The notes under the pieces were generated by a model, which searched no databases, was not told the origin of the DNA, and worked only from the letters and a program-made list of their open reading frames with translations. This document shows positions 11,561 to 22,778 of a DNA stretch of 64,000 nucleotides, piece after piece (within the stretch, counting starts at the first letter, position 1; each line of letters opens with the position of its first letter). A program made the position numbers and the translations under genes. Where the stretch lies: the NCBI GenBank assembly GCA_019671005.1, contig CM033747.1, positions 27,803,188 through 27,867,187 on the forward strand, read 5' to 3'. The DNA comes from Hibiscus mutabilis (lineage: Eukaryota > Streptophyta > Magnoliopsida > Malvales > Malvaceae).

Positions 11561-11898
11561 AAGGTACATTGGACCTTATAAGATACTTGAGAGAGTGGGA
11601 CAAGTGGCTTATTGGTTAGCCTTGCCACCGGAGTTGGCTCGTATCCACGATGTTTTTTCATGTATCTATATTGAGGCGTTACCATTCTGATCCTTCCCAT
11701 GTTGCGCCACTTGAAGAAATTGAGGTAAATACCGACTTGACATATGAAGAAGCACAAGTTGAGGTCTTTGACACATGAGTCAAAGAGCTTCGCAACAAAT
11801 GCATAGCTTTGGTAAAAATGTTATGGAGGAACCATGGTGTTGAAGAGGCAACATGGGAGGACGACATGAGAGTTCTCTATCTGCATTTGTTCCCATAA
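11560..11898 (+). pseudogene. Tekay integrase C-terminus and chromodomain
   Basis: After KLSPRYIGPYKILERVG (about 11550-11600), the GPY/F module, there is a chromodomain-like tail with ELRNKCIALVKM and LVKMLWRNHGVEEATWE near 11785-11860, ending in LYLHLFP. The pattern RNKxIxLVKVLWRNHxxEEATWE is diagnostic for Tekay (Del) chromoviruses, where it is thought to guide integration to heterochromatin. A stop (TGA at 11776-11778) separates the two parts. Confidence 0.8.
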
Positions 11899-11928
11899 GG
11901 TAAATTTCGAGGACGAAATTTTCTTTTA

Positions 11929-11939
11929 GGAGGGGAGAG
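11929..11939 (+). other. Polypurine tract of the Tekay element
   Basis: GGAGGGGAGAG lies two bases before the TG of LTR fragment C, the expected site of plus-strand priming. The preceding TTTCGAGGACGAAATTTTC is typical of the gypsy 3' untranslated region. Confidence 0.8.
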
Positions 11940-11940
11940 T

Positions 11941-12136
11941 TGTAATGACCCGGATTCTGACAATCCGAGAGTCAGGTTAAATCAAGGTATGGACATCGTA
12001 TTTAAGTTGCGTAAGTGGGCTTGTAGGAGCTTTCTGGGCCAGCCTTGTGTGTTGGGCTAATGGTTGGGCATGTATTTTAGAGGTTGGAGGAGGACATGAG
12101 TGTAAATTCACCCTTGGTATGAAAAAGAGGGGAAAG
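11941..12136 (+). repeat. Tekay 3' LTR fragment C (first 196 bp only)
   Basis: It begins TGTAATGACCCGG directly after the polypurine tract and follows the LTR sequence to GAAAAAGAGGGGAAAG, where homology ends abruptly. It is more diverged from LTRs A and B than those are from each other. It is followed by about 10 bp of filler and then Athila gag sequence. Confidence 0.85.
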
Positions 12137-12146
12137 TATTTGACAA

Positions 12147-12337
12147 ATGCCAGGACTGTGGTTGATGCTTTGACAAATGAATCATTGCTAGACAAGAACT
12201 ACACGGAGGCATTTGATATCCTTGAAAGGATTACCACGAATGATTTTTAATACCCTACTGCCATATTGGGAACCGGGACAAAAGTCACTAGAAAATTAGA
12301 ACTTGATTCATTGTCATCTATCAATGCTTAAATTTCC
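12147..12337 (+). repeat. Duplicate of the Athila-1 gag flank (copy of 4600-4790)
   Basis: 191 bp nearly identical to 4600-4790, starting ATGCCAGGACTG and ending with the target-site copy TTTCC (12333-12337), immediately followed by LTR B. The junction with fragment C carries TTTGACAAATG (12139-12149), a sequence that is repeated 30 bp downstream in the copy, suggesting slippage or a microhomology-primed join. It encodes the same gag piece (LTNESLLDKNYTEAFDILER). Confidence 0.9.
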
Positions 12338-14797
12338 TGTAACGACCAAATTCTGACAATCTGAGAGTCGAATTAAATCGAGGTATGGACCTCGTATTTA
12401 AGTTGCGTAAATGGGCTTGTAGAAGCTTTTTGGGCTAGCCTTGTGTGCTTGGCTGATGATTGGGCTTGTATTTTAGAGGTTGGAGGAGGACATGAATGTA
12501 AATTCACCCTTGGTATGAAAAAGAAGGGGGAAATGAGATTAATTTTTCTGCAGCTTGTAAGGCCTAACCTCATTCATGTTTCCCCTTTGTCTCTTCTTTC
12601 TCATACTCTCCATCTCTCTCTTTCAAATCTTGTGGTTCAAGGTTTAATCTTTGTGGTTTTGAGAGGGAATCACGGATTGTTGACTGAGGAAAGGTTGTTC
12701 AGCTTCGGGAGATCTATCAATCAAGGTAAGGATGGTTAGTTTTAGTAGAGAACAGTGTTTGGTGGGGGTAGATGAGGGAGAATGAGAAAGGGTTTTTGGG
12801 GAGCTTCATTCTCGTATAGGTTTGTGTTTTAACTCCCTTAATTTACCCTACAATGTGGTAACACGTTTGGTAACATCTCTTGTAGTGAAAGAGATTGGGA
12901 GCCCATCCAAGGCTCAAGAAGGGAGGAAAGCTTGAAGCTTTGGAGGAAGGTTTTTTTTATCAGCTAAGCTAAGGTTAGTACAATACTAACTCTCATAGTT
13001 TCCTGGAAATCATAAAGTTAAGCTTTGAAGCATGATTTGGTGTTTTTGGCCTAAGAGTAGCTTGAGTGTTTGTTAATGGAAAATCTTAGAATTATTGTTG
13101 TAATGGCTTGAAATTGGTTGTAATCCACCAAAAACTATCGCCATAACTTTTGGGAATGATTTGGGGTTTAACCATGGGGATTAAACAGGGTTTTTAGGTG
13201 AAACCCACACCTAGAGTTCAAAAATTGGGCCTGCGTACCGGTACTGGGTTTAGAGTACCGGTACGCCTTAGTAAAATAGGGGAAGGGTTGTGATGGGCGT
13301 ACCGGTACGCCTCCCCGTGTATCGGTACCCCGTGCAAGTGAAGATTTCCAGTAATGCTATCGCGTACTGGTACACAAGGGGCGTACCAGTACGTACTGTT
13401 ACATTGCCTGAGGAAGGCTTAGCGTACCGGTACGCGTATGTGGGAGTACCAGTACAGGGGTGGATCGGTACAAGGCGGTTTTGGTACCGATGGTACGTAC
13501 CGGTACGAAATGGAGCGTATCAGTACGACATATGAGTTTAGTTCTTTCGAATCTAAAATGAATATCGGTACTCATTGGTGAGTATCGGTACCTAGAGGGG
13601 AGTACCGATACCCACATAGGAGTATCGATACTCACTTGGCATTCTGCCCAAGAAATTTGGATTTACGTTCGGGGGTTCTATAATTCGAGGCAAAGGGCCA
13701 TGGGGACTTTTAAGGTGTAAAACGAATACTAAAACTATGAAACATAGATTTTAATCCCGTATGTGAAATAATTGGCTAATGACTCGGTAATAATTGGGTA
13801 AACTGTGCGAGGTAGTAAACCTAGGGATCCTAGGTGGATCAATCGAGGCTGTATGGTAATTAGGGTCCTTGTTGTGTACTGAGGGGCGCCCAGATAGTTG
13901 AGTCATCCCTTGTCGTTGGGATTTGGATACCCTAAGTGTGTTGCAACACCTTGAAGACTTCCCAAATGTTGGATCCCGATGCTTTGTGGACGCAAGCCTC
14001 ATTTGAAGATGGTTGATGAGAGATCCCGAGCATGGATGTAGGATTCTGGTGCTATGTGGATGCGAGCCTCATCCCCTTGAGTATAGAATCCTGATGCTAT
14101 GTGGATGCGTGCCTTACTCGTAGTGTAGGATCCCGATGCTATGTGGACGCGGGCCTCACTCAAATGTAGGATTCCGATGCTTTGTGGACGCGGACCTCAC
14201 TTAATTGTTGTTGGTGTTATTTGTGTGATGCTAGGTAAATGTATGAGGTTCTAGTATGAGCTGTGTGCGTGATCGTACATTCATAATGCCATGTGTTTAG
14301 GCGGTAATGGTAGCGCCAATGCTATATTTCCATGATATCATTCCTGTTGCATTGCTTTATTTATGATTTGCATGAAGCATGGTTGAGTGGCGGTGTATCC
14401 ACTGAGCTTGTTAGCTCAGCGTTCGGAATCGTTGTTTCTGTTCCCAGGTTAATAGGTTATCGTGAGACTTGAAGGAGCACCATCAAGGTTTGGATTTCAG
14501 TATCGACTCTAGCGGTTGAGTACAAATACTAGATGTAATGGGCTATGTATTTCGTAGTACCTTATATGTATTTTGTAACTCTTATTTTGTATTAATTTGG
14601 TCAAAGTCGAATGTTTTAATATTTGTAAATGGAGCTCCGTGAATACTGTTTTAAATATTTAGATTTAACTATGTTTTCAATGTATGGACTTATGTTTTTA
14701 TTGGGCTTATATATATTGGCCTTGAAAAAGGAAAAATTTTAACGGTGTGGATTTTTGGCTTAGGGCCCAATGTGGCATCCGGGTCAAGGGTGTTACA
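12338..14797 (+). repeat. Tekay LTR B (complete, right side)
   Basis: 2460 bp from TGTAACGACC to GGTGTTACA, flanked on both sides by TTTCC (12333-12337 and 14798-14802), so in isolation it has the form of a solo LTR with its own target-site duplication in Athila gag. It is collinear with LTR A, including the palindrome cluster and the GATCCCGATG array. Confidence 0.9.
13235..13640 (+). repeat. Cluster of GTACCGGTAC palindromes in LTR B
   Basis: The perfect 10 bp palindrome GTACCGGTAC occurs at 13235-13244, 13255-13264, 13299-13308, 13424-13433 and 13497-13506. GTATCGGTAC is at 13319-13328, and related forms continue to about 13640. The clusters in A and B are collinear but B keeps more perfect copies. 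Confidence 0.85.
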
Positions 14798-14802
14798 TTT
14801 CC

Positions 14803-15780
14803 AACCTCACTAACATAGTGAAGACGATGCAAAAACCTACTAAGACCCGAGAAGTGAAGGCACTAGAACTATTCTGCACAATTTGTGGAGAGGATTATGA
14901 TGTGGATGAATGTCCATCAAACCTTGAATCGGTAAATTTTGTTGGCAATTTCAATTGTAATTTTAACCTACATGTTAATACCTATAATGCAGGTTGAAAA
15001 TAGCATCTAAACTTTTTTAGTGCGAATTAATGTGGTAACCAATTTAATACCCAACGTCAGAACAATAATATACTGCCAGGTTTCAACCAGAATGTGATGC
15101 CACAGAAAGCATAGAATAATTTCCATCCAGGGCAGAGATCTACCAGGGGAACTTTCTAACAGAATAAATGGAGCGAAATGATGCAACTGTCTAGAGTTTA
15201 GCAGCATCTATGCAAAAATTAGAAGTACAACTAAGGCAGATTGCCAATGCACTCAGTAATAGATCACAGAGAAATTTGCAAAGTGATACGAAAGATGCTC
15301 GACCAAAATAGAGAGAATAATATAAAGTAGTTACTCTTCGAAGTGGAAAACAATGCAAAAATGAAGCATCTGTCAAACAACCAACTAATTGCAATGATGA
15401 GAAGTTGGTGCCAGAAAATGAATCCAAGGAAGCCGAGAAAAAGGAGGCAAGCAATAAAAATGCCAGACCTCAATTGGATGCCAGCAACACTTAAGCAAAA
15501 CTGGCAGAACCAACGTTCGTTTATCCGCCACCACCTTTTCCCCAAAGGCTTTAAAAACACAAGCAAGACCAATAGTTTAAGCGCTTCTCAGAAGCCCTTA
15601 AACAACTGCAAATCAACATTCCATTAGTATAAGCTCTCAAACAAATGCCCAACTATGTCAAATTCTTGAAGCACATCTTGTCCAAAAAGATAACGTTGGG
15701 TGAATTTGAGACTATTGCTCTCACTGAAGGATGTAGTGCAATGATAACCAATAGATAACCACCAAAACTCAAAGATTCGG
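14803..15780 (+). pseudogene. Athila-1 gag, C-terminal part
   Basis: Resumes the gag interrupted at 4790. It reads LTNIVKTMQKPTKTREVKAL and then FCTICGEDYDVDECPSN (about 14872-14922), the Athila zinc-knuckle region (compare FCELCGDNHNSYEC in Athila-2) with the His position changed. Downstream, in shifting frames, come an Asn-rich stretch, QLRQIANALS (about 15228), and the sequence before protease: YPPPPFPQRL (about 15522-15555) and LKQMPNYVKFLKHILSKK (about 15633-15688). These match Athila-2 at 29000-29330. Several stops make it non-functional. Confidence 0.75.
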
Positions 15781-16258
15781 AAAGCTTCACAATTCCTTGT
15801 ACGATTGGTAATAGATTTATGGGTAAAGCACTATGCGACTTGGGAGCCAGCATCAATCTGATACCAATGTCGGTTTTCAAAAAACTTGGTATTGAAGCAA
15901 AGCCTGACACTATAACACTCTAGCTGGCAAATTGATCTTATACACATCTCAAGGTAAGATTAAGGATGTGTTGGTAAAGGTAGACAAATGTATATTCCCA
16001 ACTGATTTTATTATTTTAGAATATGAGGTTGATGTTAATGTTCCAATAATTTTGGGAAGACCATTTCTTTCCACGAGCTGAACTTTAATTGATGTTCAAA
16101 AATGTGAGCATACTATGCGTATGTATGACCAACTGGTTATGTTTAACGTGTTTCAAGCACTTAAGTGTGTAGATGAACCTAAAGAATACCTAGCTGTTGA
16201 GTTGACGGAATCTAGTTTTAATGAGGAGCTAGCAATGTTTTGCTAGAACACGGATGAT
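15781..16258 (+). pseudogene. Athila-1 protease
   Basis: The active site appears as ALCDLGASINLMP (about 15829-15870); the DLGAS form replaces the DTG/DSG of other retropepsins in Athila. The C-terminal half follows as NVPIILGRPF (about 16035-16068) and, after a break, LIDVQKCEHTMRMYDQ. A stop after DTITL (about 15920) and frameshifts split the domain. Confidence 0.75.
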
Positions 16259-16264
16259 GATGCC

Positions 16265-17540
16265 ATGGAGCTGGATGATGAAGATATTATGAGCAAAGAA
16301 TCTGAAGGACTGACCATGTTGAATGAGGTCATGAGTTATTTTGAGAGACCTGAGTCACTTGAGCTGGCTAACAGAGAAATCAAGGCATCTAAACCATCTA
16401 TTGAGGAGCCACCAGAATTGGAACTAAAACCTTTGCCAAGCCACCTCAAATATACTTACTTGGGTGATGACTCAACTCTGCCAGTGATCATTGATGCCGA
16501 TTTGATTGATTTCCAGGAGGAAATATTGTTAGAGACATTGGGTAATCACAAGGAAGCCTTGGTATGTACCCTACCTGATATAAGAGGGATAAGCCCAAAA
16601 ATATGCATGCACAAAATTATTTTTGAGGATAATTATGGCAAAACAATTGAGGCCTAGAGAAGACTAAATCCTGGTATGAAGGAGGTAGTCAAGAAAGAAG
16701 TCATAAAGTGGCTGGTTGTTAGAATAATTTATCCCATCGCTGATAGCTCATGGGTCAGCCCAGTACAGTGTGTGCCAAAGAAGGGTGGAATAACTCTGGT
16801 TCAGAACAACAAAAATGAATTGATCCCCTCGAGGACTGTGATGAGCTGGAGAGTGTTCATGGACTACAAGAAGCTAAATAATGCCACTCGAAAAGATTAC
16901 TTCCCACTACCCCGCATCGATCAGATGTTGGATAGATTGGCAGCGAAGGCATTTTATTGCTTTCTAGATGGCTACTCGGCTATAATCAGATTTCCATCGC
17001 TTCAGAAGAATAGAAGAAGACTACGTTCACCTATCCATATGGGACATTCGCATTTAGAAGAATGCCCTTTGGATTGTGTAATGCTCCAACAACGTTTCAA
17101 CATTCCATGATGTCAATTTTCTCAAACATGATCGAGAACAACTTAGAAGTTTTCATGGATGACTTCTCCATCTTTGGAAAAGTTTTGAGGAATGCCTACA
17201 GAGTTTAGAACTTATTCTACAGAGATGTATTGAAATGAAATTGGTCCTAAACTGGGAAAAATGCCACTTCATGGTGAAGGAGGGCATAGTTTTCGGACAT
17301 AAAGTGACCAAGAATGGACTGAAAGTAGACAAAGCAAAGTTAGAGGTAATCAAAAAACTGCCACCACCTACAAGTGTTAAAGGTATTAAAAGTTTCTTGG
17401 GACATGTCATTTTTTATCGTCGTTTTATTAAAGATTTCTCAAAAATTTCTAAACCTTTATGCTTACTTTTGGAACATAATATCACCTTTGTGTTTGATGA
17501 TTCTTGTTTAAAAGCTTTTCAAGAATTGAAAGACATGCTA
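16265..17540 (+). pseudogene. Athila-1 reverse transcriptase
   Basis: The N-terminal linker is at 16265-16655 (ELKPLPSHLKYTYLGDDST). The RT starts with MKEVVKKEVIKWL (16676) and contains WVSPVQCVPKKGGIT, WRVFMDYKKLNNATRKDYF and LDRLAAKAFYCFLDGYS (to about 16975). Frameshifts between 16980 and 17130 disturb the palm, then VFMDDFSIFGK (about 17145-17180) carries an intact catalytic Asp pair. The thumb and connection are at 17235-17460 (EGIVFGHKVTKNG, IKSFLGHVIFYRRFIKDFS). It is not translatable as one protein. Confidence 0.8.
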
Positions 17541-17960
17541 ATTAATGCCCCTATAGTCGTGGCACCAGATTGGAATAAACCATTCGATCTCATGTGCAAT
17601 GCCAGCGACTAAGTCGTCAGAGCTGTATTAGGACAGAGGTGTGGTAAAATTTTCCATACCATCTATTATGCCAGTCTCACATTGAATGAGGCCCAGCTTA
17701 ACTACACAACAACTGAGAATAAATTCTTTATTGTTGCTTTGCATTTGACAAATTTAGATCTTATCTTGTGGTTAGTAAAGTTGTGGTATACACAAACCAC
17801 TCATCACTCAAATACCTACTGGAAAAGAAGGATGCCAAGCTCAGACTGATCCGATAGACACTTTTACTATAAGAATTTAATCTCGAGATTTGAGATAAAA
17901 AAGGAGTGAAAACCTGGTAGCTGATCATTTGTCTCGTTTAGAGAACCACCATGAGGATGG
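17541..17960 (+). pseudogene. Athila-1 RNase H
   Basis: Starts with IVVAPDWNKPFDLMCNASD (17552-17610), whose last Asp corresponds to the first catalytic residue; a stop follows directly. It goes on with VLGQRCGKIFHTIYYASLTL and AQLNYTTTENKF, then a degraded segment where Athila-2 has HTVHSAIKYL (here VYTNHSSLKYLL near 17790-17820, Asp replaced by Asn), and ends with NLVADHLSRLENHHE (17910-17955), containing the last Asp. Confidence 0.75.
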
Positions 17961-18059
17961 TAATATTGTTGCCATTAGAGACAAATTCCATGATGAATAT
18001 TTGCTTGCAACCAATACTATGCCATAGTATGATGGCATAGTCAACTATCTGGTCAGCAA

Positions 18060-19182
18060 CATTTTGCCACCAGACTTGGCAAGTAATGCCAAGAAGTGAT
18101 TTCTGAGGGATATTCGGTAATATTACTGGGATGAACCATTCTTATTCAAACATTGTCCCGACCAAATCATTCATCGTTGTGTACTAGAGGATGAGCAGCA
18201 AAACATTCTTCAGCTTTGCCAGCATACTAGAAACATTTCCAATAGACATCAATTGCTACTTCAGAACATCATGCCTATGGAAATATTTGATGTTTGGGGA
18301 TAGACTTTATGGGTCTTTTCCCTCCATCATTTGGCAACTTATATATACTTGTGGCCATAGACTACGTCTCAAAGTGGGTTGAAGTTGTTGCTATTCCAAC
18401 AAATGATGCCAAAGCAGTTGCCAAATTCTTACACAAACACATCTTTACCAGATTCGGTGCCCCAAGAGCCATTATACATTATGAAGATACTCATTTTAAA
18501 TGTTATTTCATCACTAAAGCTCTGTACATGTACGAAATCCAGCAAAGAAATGCCACTGCCTACCATCCTCAAACAAATGGCAAGAAAAATTTTGAACAAG
18601 AAAATTAAGAATATTTTGGAGAAGACTGTGAACCCAACTCAAAAAAACTGGTCTTTGAGGGTAGATGATTCATTGTGGGAATACAAAACAACTTTCAAAA
18701 CTCCATTAGGAACTTCCCCATACAAGCATGTATTTTGAAAGTCATGTCATTTGCCAATGGAGTTAGAACACCGAGCTTTTTGGGTAACCAAATAGTTGAA
18801 CATGGAATGGAAGGCTGCAAGTAAGAAGCGGTTGTTAGACTTGAATGAGTTGGAAGAATTTGGAGCACAAGTCTATGAAAATGTTAGGTTATACAAAGAA
18901 AGAAAAAAGAGATGGCATGACAACAAAATTTTGCCAAGACGGTTTGAAGTAGGGAAAAAGGTTATGTTGTTCAATTCAAGGCTTAAATTATTCCCAGGTA
19001 AACTCAAATCCAGATGGTTAGGACCCTTTGAAGTTGTCAAGCCTTATGTTCATGAAGCAGTAGATATCAAAGACTTGAAAACTAGGACTACATTCAAAGT
19101 GAATGGCCAGAGGTTGAAGCACTATTGGGAAGGAAGTCAAAAGAATTCCAAAAAGACCATTCTCTTGACAAAGATTGAGTAA
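18060..19182 (+). pseudogene. Athila-1 integrase, zinc finger largely deleted
   Basis: The region starts with YYWDEPFLFKHCPDQIIHRC (about 18121-18180). The segment that should hold the HHCC zinc finger is shortened: EQQNILQLC is followed within a few codons by NISNRH, whereas Athila-2 has about 50 residues between these points. The core is at 18294-18608: GIDFMGLFPPSFGN (first Asp), AIDYVSKWVE, then IIHYEDTHF in place of the usual IISDxGTHF (second Asp shifted or lost) and TAYHPQTNG. The C-terminal part (18610-19182) includes WSLRVDDSLWEYKTTFKTPL and LKLFPGKLKSRWLGPFEVV, the GPF module. Confidence 0.8.
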
Positions 19183-19621
19183 TTTTGCCATCATAGTATG
19201 ATAATTGTAAATAGTTAGGTTAGTTATTTTCCTTTCAGTATTTTGGTTTGTTTATTTTAATTTTTCTATTTTGAAAGGTTTTTGTGAGTGTTAGAACAAG
19301 TTATTTTGTAAAAGTAGTATGCCAAGATAGACTGGCAATCGAACACCCAACATCACGGTGCATGGTAACACGTGGATCATTTTTAGATAAGGCCCAAGGG
19401 AGAGTGAATTTATTTTGTTGAGCGGGAAACCCTAACCTCCTAGGTTAAAGTTTTTCAAACTTTAAAATTTTACCTTATGGCTTTTACCCTTTCTTTCACG
19501 CACCGTCAAATCTATAACTCCTAAACCCATCATGATCTCACTCCCCCAAGCACGTATAATTGCCACACTCATCATTATCTCCACTAACCTCACCATTAAA
19601 ACCATCCCAACCGTCTCTCTT
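19183..19621 (+). other. Athila-1 spacer between integrase and third ORF, cut by an LTR
   Basis: Mostly non-coding. An ATG at about 19477 (MAFTLSFTHRQ) might be a degraded start of the third ORF, but stops follow within 20 codons. The sequence is interrupted at 19621 by the TG of the LTR that begins at 19622. The third ORF is next recognised at 34041. Confidence 0.5.
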
Positions 19622-19979
19622 TGTAACGCCTCAATTTTGGGCCTAGGTGTTAGCAAGGTCGATTAGACGGTCTAGAGGACCAGATTAGAGGATTCGAGTC
19701 GATTTCAAGATTAATTTGAAATAAATATTTTTAAAAGAGTTAAAAATAGGGGAAAATATCCTAAAATCATTATTTAATATGTAGATATTTTTGGTAAAAT
19801 CAATTTTGGAAAATGGAATTTCAAAATTTGACATCTAGCGACCAAAATGTAAAGAATGAAAAACTATTTTTAGTGGCTGGTTTGTAAAAGGGTCAAAAAT
19901 TAGAATCTTTAAGGAGCTATTTGGCTAAAGTCTAGTACCAGACTTTTCTCCTTAGTTGGATATTTTAAAAAGTTTTTAA

Positions 19980-19992
19980 AAGGGTATAAATA
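19980..19992 (+). promoter_or_regulatory. Probable TATA box of the truncated LTR
   Basis: GGGTATAAATAGG precedes a pyrimidine-rich stretch (TTTTCTCTAAAAGATTTTCTCTC, about 20036-20060), the common layout of an LTR promoter and 5' leader. Confidence 0.55.
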
Positions 19993-20959
19993 GGCTTAGA
20001 GAATTAATTTATAAAAACAAACTTTACGTAACTAACTTTTCTCTAAAAGATTTTCTCTCAAATTCTCTCCAGCCAAACACTCTTTTTCTTCTTTAAAATT
20101 CTTAGGTAACTTCTTGATTTCTTCAATCTCTTGTTTTCAAAAGAGTTCTTGATTGTTTTCTATCAAAACCTTATTGTTTTAATCTTGTTTTCTCATGTAA
20201 ATCCATTCAATTAAGGGGGAAAGTCAACATTAGAGGTGAGCTTCATTCTTCTCCTTTACTGAAATTCTCAAGTTATTGATCCTTTATAAATGTTTTCTAA
20301 TGAGTTTTAATGATTTAATTATAGAAAATTGATTAAATCAAGGTTTAATTAATGAGATTGATTGATTTTCGTATTGGATATGTTTTGCTAAGTTCTTGAT
20401 TGGATTGGAACACAATTTTGATGTTTTATAATGCTAATAAGTTGGTTTTAACATTGGAATCCCAAAACTAAGTGAATCTCTAAATTTTAGGTTGTTTGTT
20501 ATGAATTTTTAAGAAGTTATGGAGGTTTAATGAATGTTGGAGGTAAAAGGATGTTGTAAATGTGTTTTTGGATGCTAATTGTTGATAATTGATGGTTCAA
20601 ACCTTTAGTTTTTGGCTAGGTTAAGTTTGGAAGGTGTTTTATGTTGTTTTCGGTTGTTGTGGAGGGAAATTGGTCAGAGATTAAGGAGGTTTATTGTGAA
20701 TTGATGCTGCTGGGCTGTTGAATGTATTTTGATGCATTGAAACCTCTATTTTTGTGTGGTTAAAGCAGGAGAGGTTGATCCTCAAGCTTGAGGTAAGGTT
20801 TCGGAAGCCTTGGAGGCTTGGATTCTCATCGGCGATCAAAGTTTTACATAGTCGGTGAGTGAGAACATGGAATTCAGCTTTGAATTGGTTTAAAGGTAGT
20901 TTTGGTAGTTTAAATTAAGCCTGAAACACTTGTTTAAACTCGAAAGTAAGTATGAAGGG

Positions 20960-22494
20960 TGTTGCGTGTAATAAGTGCTACGCAATTGTGCAAGTATACA
21001 CGTCGCAAGTAATAAAGTGATATGAGTATCGAGTATCGTCTCCACAGGGATTGGTTTGGGCCACTTTGCTTAAGTTACTGCACTGTGAAAAGTAAAAACA
21101 CAATTGATAATAGAGGTTTTAATTAACGAGAAAAGTAAAAGCAATAAACTAAAAGAATAGATGAAAGAAAAAGAGAGAATAGGCCAGGTTATCGTGAGTT
21201 GAGGTGTGATAGCCGATTGGATCGTCTTGGTAAAAGAGTGCAAGGGCAACTCAGTTGCCATGGCAACTTGCACAGCGGGGTTGCCTTGGCAACTAATCGA
21301 TGGTTGCTTGGGCAACTACTTGGGCGTCTGGGCAGCAACTTCAAGGTTTGGCGGAGCGTTCTTCAATGGTTTCTTCTTATCCCTAAGTCGAAACTCTAGC
21401 TACTTGTGCATGCCTTGATAATACATCCATGCGTGAATCAAGGGTGAACAACAACCAATCTTGCGCTCCTCTTAGCCGTTGAAATCCTTAACTTATTCCT
21501 AAGCCGGATTAATCTTCACCATCAATAGATTGAATAAAGACCATACTCATTCGTTTCTTGAATCTAACTCTCCCGATATTAGATAAATAGATGAAGTTAC
21601 GAGATCCTCTCCCAATTCACTCGCAAACAAGAATAAGAACCAAGAATGAGTAAACCTTGAATAGAAAAGTGCAAACTCTTATTACCTAAACAAAATCCAA
21701 TTGTTTTTCACAACAACAAAACACAATAACCCCAACCAATCAAGTTAGTTCATGGTTGGGTTCAAAAGATATACAAAGAATAATCCCCCCATGAATCTAA
21801 TGGAAGCAAAGAAGAAGAAGAAATTGAACTCTCTCCCTCCTTGCTATCTTGTCGAAATCTCTTCCTTCTTGCCCTTTGGAGTTGTCGAAAATCCTCTCCC
21901 CTTGCTCTCTATGGAATTGTCGAAATCTCCTTCTTATTTATAGGGCTAGGCCAAAGTCCTTCTTTGAGGAGGAGTTTAAGTTGGAATTAAATTATCTTTA
22001 AAGAATATAATTCTTTATTATAATTGTATTCCTACTAGAACTTCTCCTATCTTCTTGGAATTTAATTCTTCTTTAATCTCTGCGTGGAAATCAAATTCCT
22101 TTGGGTTTGGGCTTTGCTCCACGTCATCTTGGGCTTGTCTAGTCATCAATTTCGACTACCATATCACCTTTGCTCTTGTCGACAATTGCCATGGCAACTA
22201 GCTCGGCATATCCTTCATGTATTGCCTTGGCAACTAGCTCGGCATATCCTTCATGTATTGCCCTGGCAACTAGCTCTAGCCTTGCTTTGGCAAGTGATCC
22301 TGCACATACACACACAAAGCGCACCAAAGCAGCATCTTTTCCACAAAAACTACCAAGTTATGTAATCAAGCTCAACGATGGAAGGAAACATGGATTAATG
22401 CATGAATGGCTAACTATGCAACTAATATGAGCCTAAGTCTAACAATAATATGAGTAAAAATGGTAAGAAAATTAGTACTTTTGAACACTTATCA
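20960..22494 (-). repeat. Athila-2 3' LTR
   Basis: 1535 bp. On the minus strand it starts TGATAAGTGTTC and ends TTACACGCAACA. It holds two full copies of a 36 bp unit (starts at 22186 and 22222, partial at 22258). Its left end abuts the AAGGG target-site copy. Confidence 0.95.
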
Positions 22495-22508
22495 CACCCC
22501 CAAACTCG
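22495..22508 (-). other. Polypurine tract of Athila-2
   Basis: On the minus strand GAGTTTGGGGGTG directly precedes the 3' LTR, as expected for plus-strand priming. Confidence 0.8.
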
Positions 22509-22778
22509 AACTATTGCTTGTCCTCAAGCAATGCAAACTCATAATTACTTGCCAAGACTTCAACTTTCACAAACTTAGCTTTGAACTTGATTTCAATTCT
22601 CTGAACCGGGGCACAAAGTATGATTGGCTTTTTATTTTTCAGAAAACTGAGGAATTACTCGGAATCAAACTATAATGCTTGTGAGTGTGTGCGGAGTTGT
22701 GTGCAAGTTGATTTTTCGGATCCTATGCAAACAATAGGTTTTCAAATTACTTTATTGGGTTTTTTTAACATGTTTTAG

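Larger units (their letters stand above)
4791..14797 (+). mobile_element. Tekay-type chromovirus (Ty3/gypsy), rearranged on its right side
   Basis: A gypsy element with gag, protease, RT, RNase H, integrase and a C-terminal chromodomain of the Tekay type. It sits in Athila-1 gag between TTTCC copies at 4786-4790 and 14798-14802. The left LTR (A, 4791-7232) and internal region look conventional, but after the polypurine tract only the first 196 bp of a 3' LTR (C, 11941-12136) follow; then come a filler, a 191 bp copy of the flanking Athila gag with its own TTTCC, and another complete LTR (B, 12338-14797). The reading frames are broken in many places. Confidence 0.85.

Noticed and set aside
19477..19621. 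Start of the Athila-1 third ORF as a confident gene part
   Set aside because: An ATG is followed by stops within about 20 codons, and the match to the Athila-2 ORF3 N-terminus is not convincing.
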